Shown here piece by piece: positions 6,651 through 8,770 of a stretch of DNA of 8,770 nucleotides; position 1 is the first letter of the stretch, and every line of letters begins with the position of its first letter. Source of the DNA: JAIVGV01 sp035295985 (GTDB lineage: Bacteria > Acidobacteriota > Blastocatellia > Pyrinomonadales > Pyrinomonadaceae). The notes beneath the pieces were generated by a model, which saw only the letters and a list, made by a program, of their open reading frames with translations, was not told the DNA's origin and searched no databases. A program made the translations under genes and the position numbers. Where the stretch lies: contig DATHBT010000242.1 of the NCBI GenBank assembly GCA_035295985.1, forward strand, positions 1 through 8,770, given 5' to 3'.

Positions 6651-6684
6651 TTTTCTGGAAGCTGCCGCCCGGTGTTCCGGAAAA
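6651..6684. repeat. Imperfect inverted repeat upstream of the gene at 6778
   Basis: TTTTCTGGAA (6651-6660) and TTCCGGAAAA (6675-6684) form a 10-bp stem with one G-U pair and a 14-nt loop as plus-strand RNA. It lies about 95 nt before the gene at 6778. The stem is too weak in GC and lacks a T run for a confident terminator; it may be a protein-binding site or chance. Confidence 0.3.
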
Positions 6685-6777
6685 GCTACCCGGCCCCTTT
6701 TTGCGAAGACGCATGCCGGCCAACTGCGGGAAAGTGAGTTCTTGCTACGCGGGCGAGGCGGAAGTTAGGATGCTGCG

Positions 6778-8520
6778 GTGAGACTGAGTCTGAGACTTCT
6801 GCTGATCCCGGCGGGGCTGCTGCTGCTGGCGGCGGCGTGGCTGTGGTGGAACCGCCCGCAGCGGATCGACATCGCCGCCTACGCGCCCGCCGATTCCATC
6901 ATCTACCTCGAAGCCGACGACCTCCCCGCGATTCTAGCCGGCCTGACTACGACCGACGCCTGGCGCTCCCTCGCGCCTGCCGCCGGCCTTCGGACAGACT
7001 TGGGACGTGTCGGCTGGCTCGGCCGGCTTTCGGCCTGGACGGGAGTCGGCCCGGCCGAATCCGTGGTGCTCTCGCGCGCGCAGGTCGCCGTCGTCGTCCT
7101 CGGCTTCGAGACCGAGGGCGCGTCGGGTGGTGAGGCGGTGGTGCGTCCGCGCCTCGCGCTCGTCGCCGAGACTCACACGGGGCATGAAAGGACGCGCGCG
7201 GCCGTTCTGAAATTCGCGGGCGACTTCGCGCGCAGCGCCTACGGCGAGACGAAACTCGAACAGACGGGGCGCGAGGGACTAACACTTCTTAACTGGTCTC
7301 AGGTGAACGGCACGCGCACGCTTCGGGCGGCCGTCTCGGACGGCTACGCGGTCGTCGGGACGGACGAGGCGGCAGTCGAGGCATGCCTGGCCGTGCGGCG
7401 CGGCGAGCGCCCTTCGATGGGGACGGACGCGCGGCTGGCGGAGATGCGCGAGCGCGTGGGCGCGGGCGACAGCGCGCTCGCTTTCGGCTACGTGCCCCGC
7501 CAAGCCGCCCCGCGCCTCTCCGAGATCGCCGCCGTGCTCCTAGCCAGCCGCATGCCGCTCGACGCGGCCGAGCAGAGCGGCGCGGCCATCATCCTCCCGC
7601 AGCTCGCCTCGCGCCTCCTCGGCGGCGCGGCCTGGGGCTTCCACATCAACGAAGGCGCGGCCGACGACAGGTACTTCTTAGAACTCGGCGAGGGCATCGC
7701 CCCGCGCCTCTCCGCCGCTCTCGAATCTCCGCGAGAACCCCCTCCTGATCTGGCCTCGTTCGTCCCCGCGGACGCGCGCCTACTCACGCGCTACAACTTC
7801 GCCGAGCCTGTCGAGGCGTGGCGCGGCCTGAACGCTGTCGTCTCCTCGCAGGTGGACTTCACAATCGCGCCCGTCGTCGTACGCCTGCTCGACCAGCAGT
7901 TGCTACCCTACGGGATCGAGTCGCCGCGCGAATTCCTGCGCGCTGTCGGCCCCGCGGTCGCGACCGCGCGGCTCGACGCTGAGGGCGAACGCCTGGCCCT
8001 CGCCGCCGCCGTGCGCGACGAGACGGCACTCCGCGCGCTCGTGCGGAAACGCTTCGGCGGCAAGCAGCCGACGAAGATCGGCGACGCGGAGCTTTTCACC
8101 GCCGACGCGGACGAAGATACGGCCGTCGCCTTCGCCGCCGGTCACGTCGTCACCGGCGACGCCGAGAGCGTGCGCCGCTGCCTACAGGCCCGCGCGTCGG
8201 GCCGCACTCTGGACACGGTCGAAGCCTTCAAGCGGGCAAAGCGGGACGACAGTTCGCCCGCCGCCCAGCCTCACATCCTGACGCTCGCGGACGACCGCGA
8301 GCAGGCACGCGGCTTCGTCTCCTTCGTCGCGCGGCAGCGGGGCGCGCGCCAGCGCCCCCCCGACGCGGGCGCACTCGAAAAAGCACTCTCCGCGCTCCCC
8401 TTCTCGTCGAGCGAGACGCGCCTCGCCGCCGGAGGCTTCGAGCGCAGGACACGCTCCGCCTTCGGGCAGTTTGGCTCACTGATTCTCAGGTTCACTTCCG
8501 ACGCGGAGTCGCGCCGCTGA
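6778..8520 (+). CDS. Membrane-anchored protein, DUF3352-like, unknown function
   Basis: A 580-residue protein with a short positively charged N-terminus, one hydrophobic helix (about 5-24) and the rest predicted to lie outside the cytoplasm. The segment after the helix, AAYAPADSIIYLEADDL (33-49), recalls the start of DUF3352-type proteins, in which 'PAD...YL' begins the extracytoplasmic part. That family has no established function, and my match is from memory of its style, not a search. Two copies of a module are visible: about 125-224 (RLALVAE ... AVVGTDEAAVEACLAVR) and about 405-489 (RLALAAA ... HVVTGDAESVRRCLQAR). The start is GTG, chosen because AGGA lies 7 nt upstream and the hydrophobic helix follows at once; the ATG at 6770 is out of frame and closes after three codons. 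It is transcribed divergently from the pil operon and shares its intergenic region; no direct functional link is shown. It ends just before a strong inverted repeat. Confidence 0.8.
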   Translation: MRLSLRLLLIPAGLLLLAAAWLWWNRPQRIDIAAYAPADSIIYLEADDLPAILAGLTTTDAWRSLAPAAGLRTDLGRVGWLGRLSAWTGVGPAESVVLSRAQVAVVVLGFETEGASGGEAVVRPRLALVAETHTGHERTRAAVLKFAGDFARSAYGETKLEQTGREGLTLLNWSQVNGTRTLRAAVSDGYAVVGTDEAAVEACLAVRRGERPSMGTDARLAEMRERVGAGDSALAFGYVPRQAAPRLSEIAAVLLASRMPLDAAEQSGAAIILPQLASRLLGGAAWGFHINEGAADDRYFLELGEGIAPRLSAALESPREPPPDLASFVPADARLLTRYNFAEPVEAWRGLNAVVSSQVDFTIAPVVVRLLDQQLLPYGIESPREFLRAVGPAVATARLDAEGERLALAAAVRDETALRALVRKRFGGKQPTKIGDAELFTADADEDTAVAFAAGHVVTGDAESVRRCLQARASGRTLDTVEAFKRAKRDDSSPAAQPHILTLADDREQARGFVSFVARQRGARQRPPDAGALEKALSALPFSSSETRLAAGGFERRTRSAFGQFGSLILRFTSDAESRR

Positions 8521-8525
8521 AGAAA

Positions 8526-8594
8526 CGATGAACGCGCCGCGCGGAACGCGGAACTGAAAACAGTTATCTTCAGTTCCGCGTTCCGCGCTCATCG
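8526..8594. terminator. Long inverted repeat between convergent genes, likely bidirectional terminator
   Basis: GCGCGGAACGCGGAACTGAA (8539-8558) pairs perfectly over 20 bases with 8569-8588, leaving a 10-nt loop. CGATGA (8526-8531) and TCATCG (8589-8594) extend the stem after a 7-nt bulge on the left side. It lies 5 nt after the stop of the plus-strand gene and 8 nt after the stop of the minus-strand gene, so it can serve both. There is no clear T run in the plus direction; in the minus direction a T-rich stretch (TCGTTTCTTC) follows the stem. The inner tandem heptamer CGCGGAA (8540-8546, 8547-8553) gives it the look of a dispersed intergenic repeat. Confidence 0.65.
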
Positions 8595-8602
8595 CTGCCT
8601 TG

Positions 8603-8770
8603 TTAATCGGACACGGGCGGGAAGTCGAACGGGTGGTCGGCGAGAGCGGCGCGCATGTTGATCTGATTGAAGAGTGCTTCGAGATAGGTGGCGAAGCGGT
8701 GGAGGACCGGCCCAAGCTCGGCCGCGCCGCGCGCCGCCGCGGCCTCGGCCGCGAAGCGCTCGAACGACTC
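8603..8770 (-). CDS. C-terminal end of an unidentified protein (partial)
   Basis: A minus-strand frame stays open from the window edge to a TAA at 8603-8605, giving about 55 residues. The visible part has an Ala/Glu-rich helix, then GPVLHRFATYLEALFNQINM and the ending HPFDFPPVSD. The mix of hydrophobic and acidic residues looks like a real protein end, and GC-rich third positions fit the neighbours. The stop sits neatly 8 nt before the shared inverted repeat. The start is outside the window. I do not recognise the family. Confidence 0.55.
   Translation of the reverse strand, partial: ESFERFAAEAAAARGAAELGPVLHRFATYLEALFNQINMRAALADHPFDFPPVSD

Noticed and set aside
8476..8715. 79-codon minus-strand frame across the terminator
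   Set aside because: It crosses the strong inverted repeat and the 3' end of the gene at 6778. A different frame with a stop at 8603 better fits a real convergent gene.
1..8770. CRISPR arrays, tRNA or rRNA genes, insertion sequences, phage genes
   Set aside because: No spaced direct repeats of CRISPR size, no cloverleaf or rRNA-like segment, and no transposase or integrase motifs were seen. The genes look like ordinary chromosomal loci.

Overview
The window is high-GC DNA (roughly two thirds G+C by eye) carrying a compact type IV pilus alignment and secretin operon on the minus strand. The order in the direction of transcription is pilM, pilN, pilO, pilP, pilQ, then a small roadblock/LC7 (MglB-like) gene. 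Gene order and protein features fit a didermic bacterium. The protein style (PilM start, Pro/Gln/Ala-rich tails, divergent DUF3352-like gene) reminds me of Acidobacteriota such as Blastocatellia. That placement is inference and was not tested by any search.

Layout: positions 1-45 lie downstream of the roadblock gene and hold nothing certain. Positions 46-6093 are the pil operon. The pilM stop and pilN start abut exactly (TAGATG), and the other junctions are 27-60 nt, except for a 256-nt GC-rich gap between pilP and pilQ. Positions 6094-6777 form a divergent control region. It contains a near-consensus sigma-70 promoter firing towards pilM (TTGACA, 18 nt, TATAGT), a perfect 14-bp palindrome just upstream of its -35 box, and a roughly 450-nt leader that begins with two mutually exclusive hairpins. 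Positions 6778-8520 encode, on the plus strand, a 580-residue membrane-anchored protein of unknown function whose sequence contains an internal duplication. A strong inverted repeat at 8526-8594 separates it from the C-terminal end of a convergent minus-strand gene that runs off the window.

How the genes work together, from knowledge of the families: PilM is a cytoplasmic actin-like protein that binds the N-terminal INLL motif of PilN. PilN and PilO are inner-membrane coiled-coil proteins that form a periplasmic frame. PilP links that frame to the N domains of PilQ, the outer-membrane secretin through which the pilus passes. The terminal roadblock protein could tie the machine to a small Ras-like GTPase polarity system, but no GTPase is visible here.

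No clearly new biological system is seen. The most interesting points are the roadblock gene in the pilus operon, the low-complexity tails on four consecutive pilus proteins, and the structured promoter and leader.
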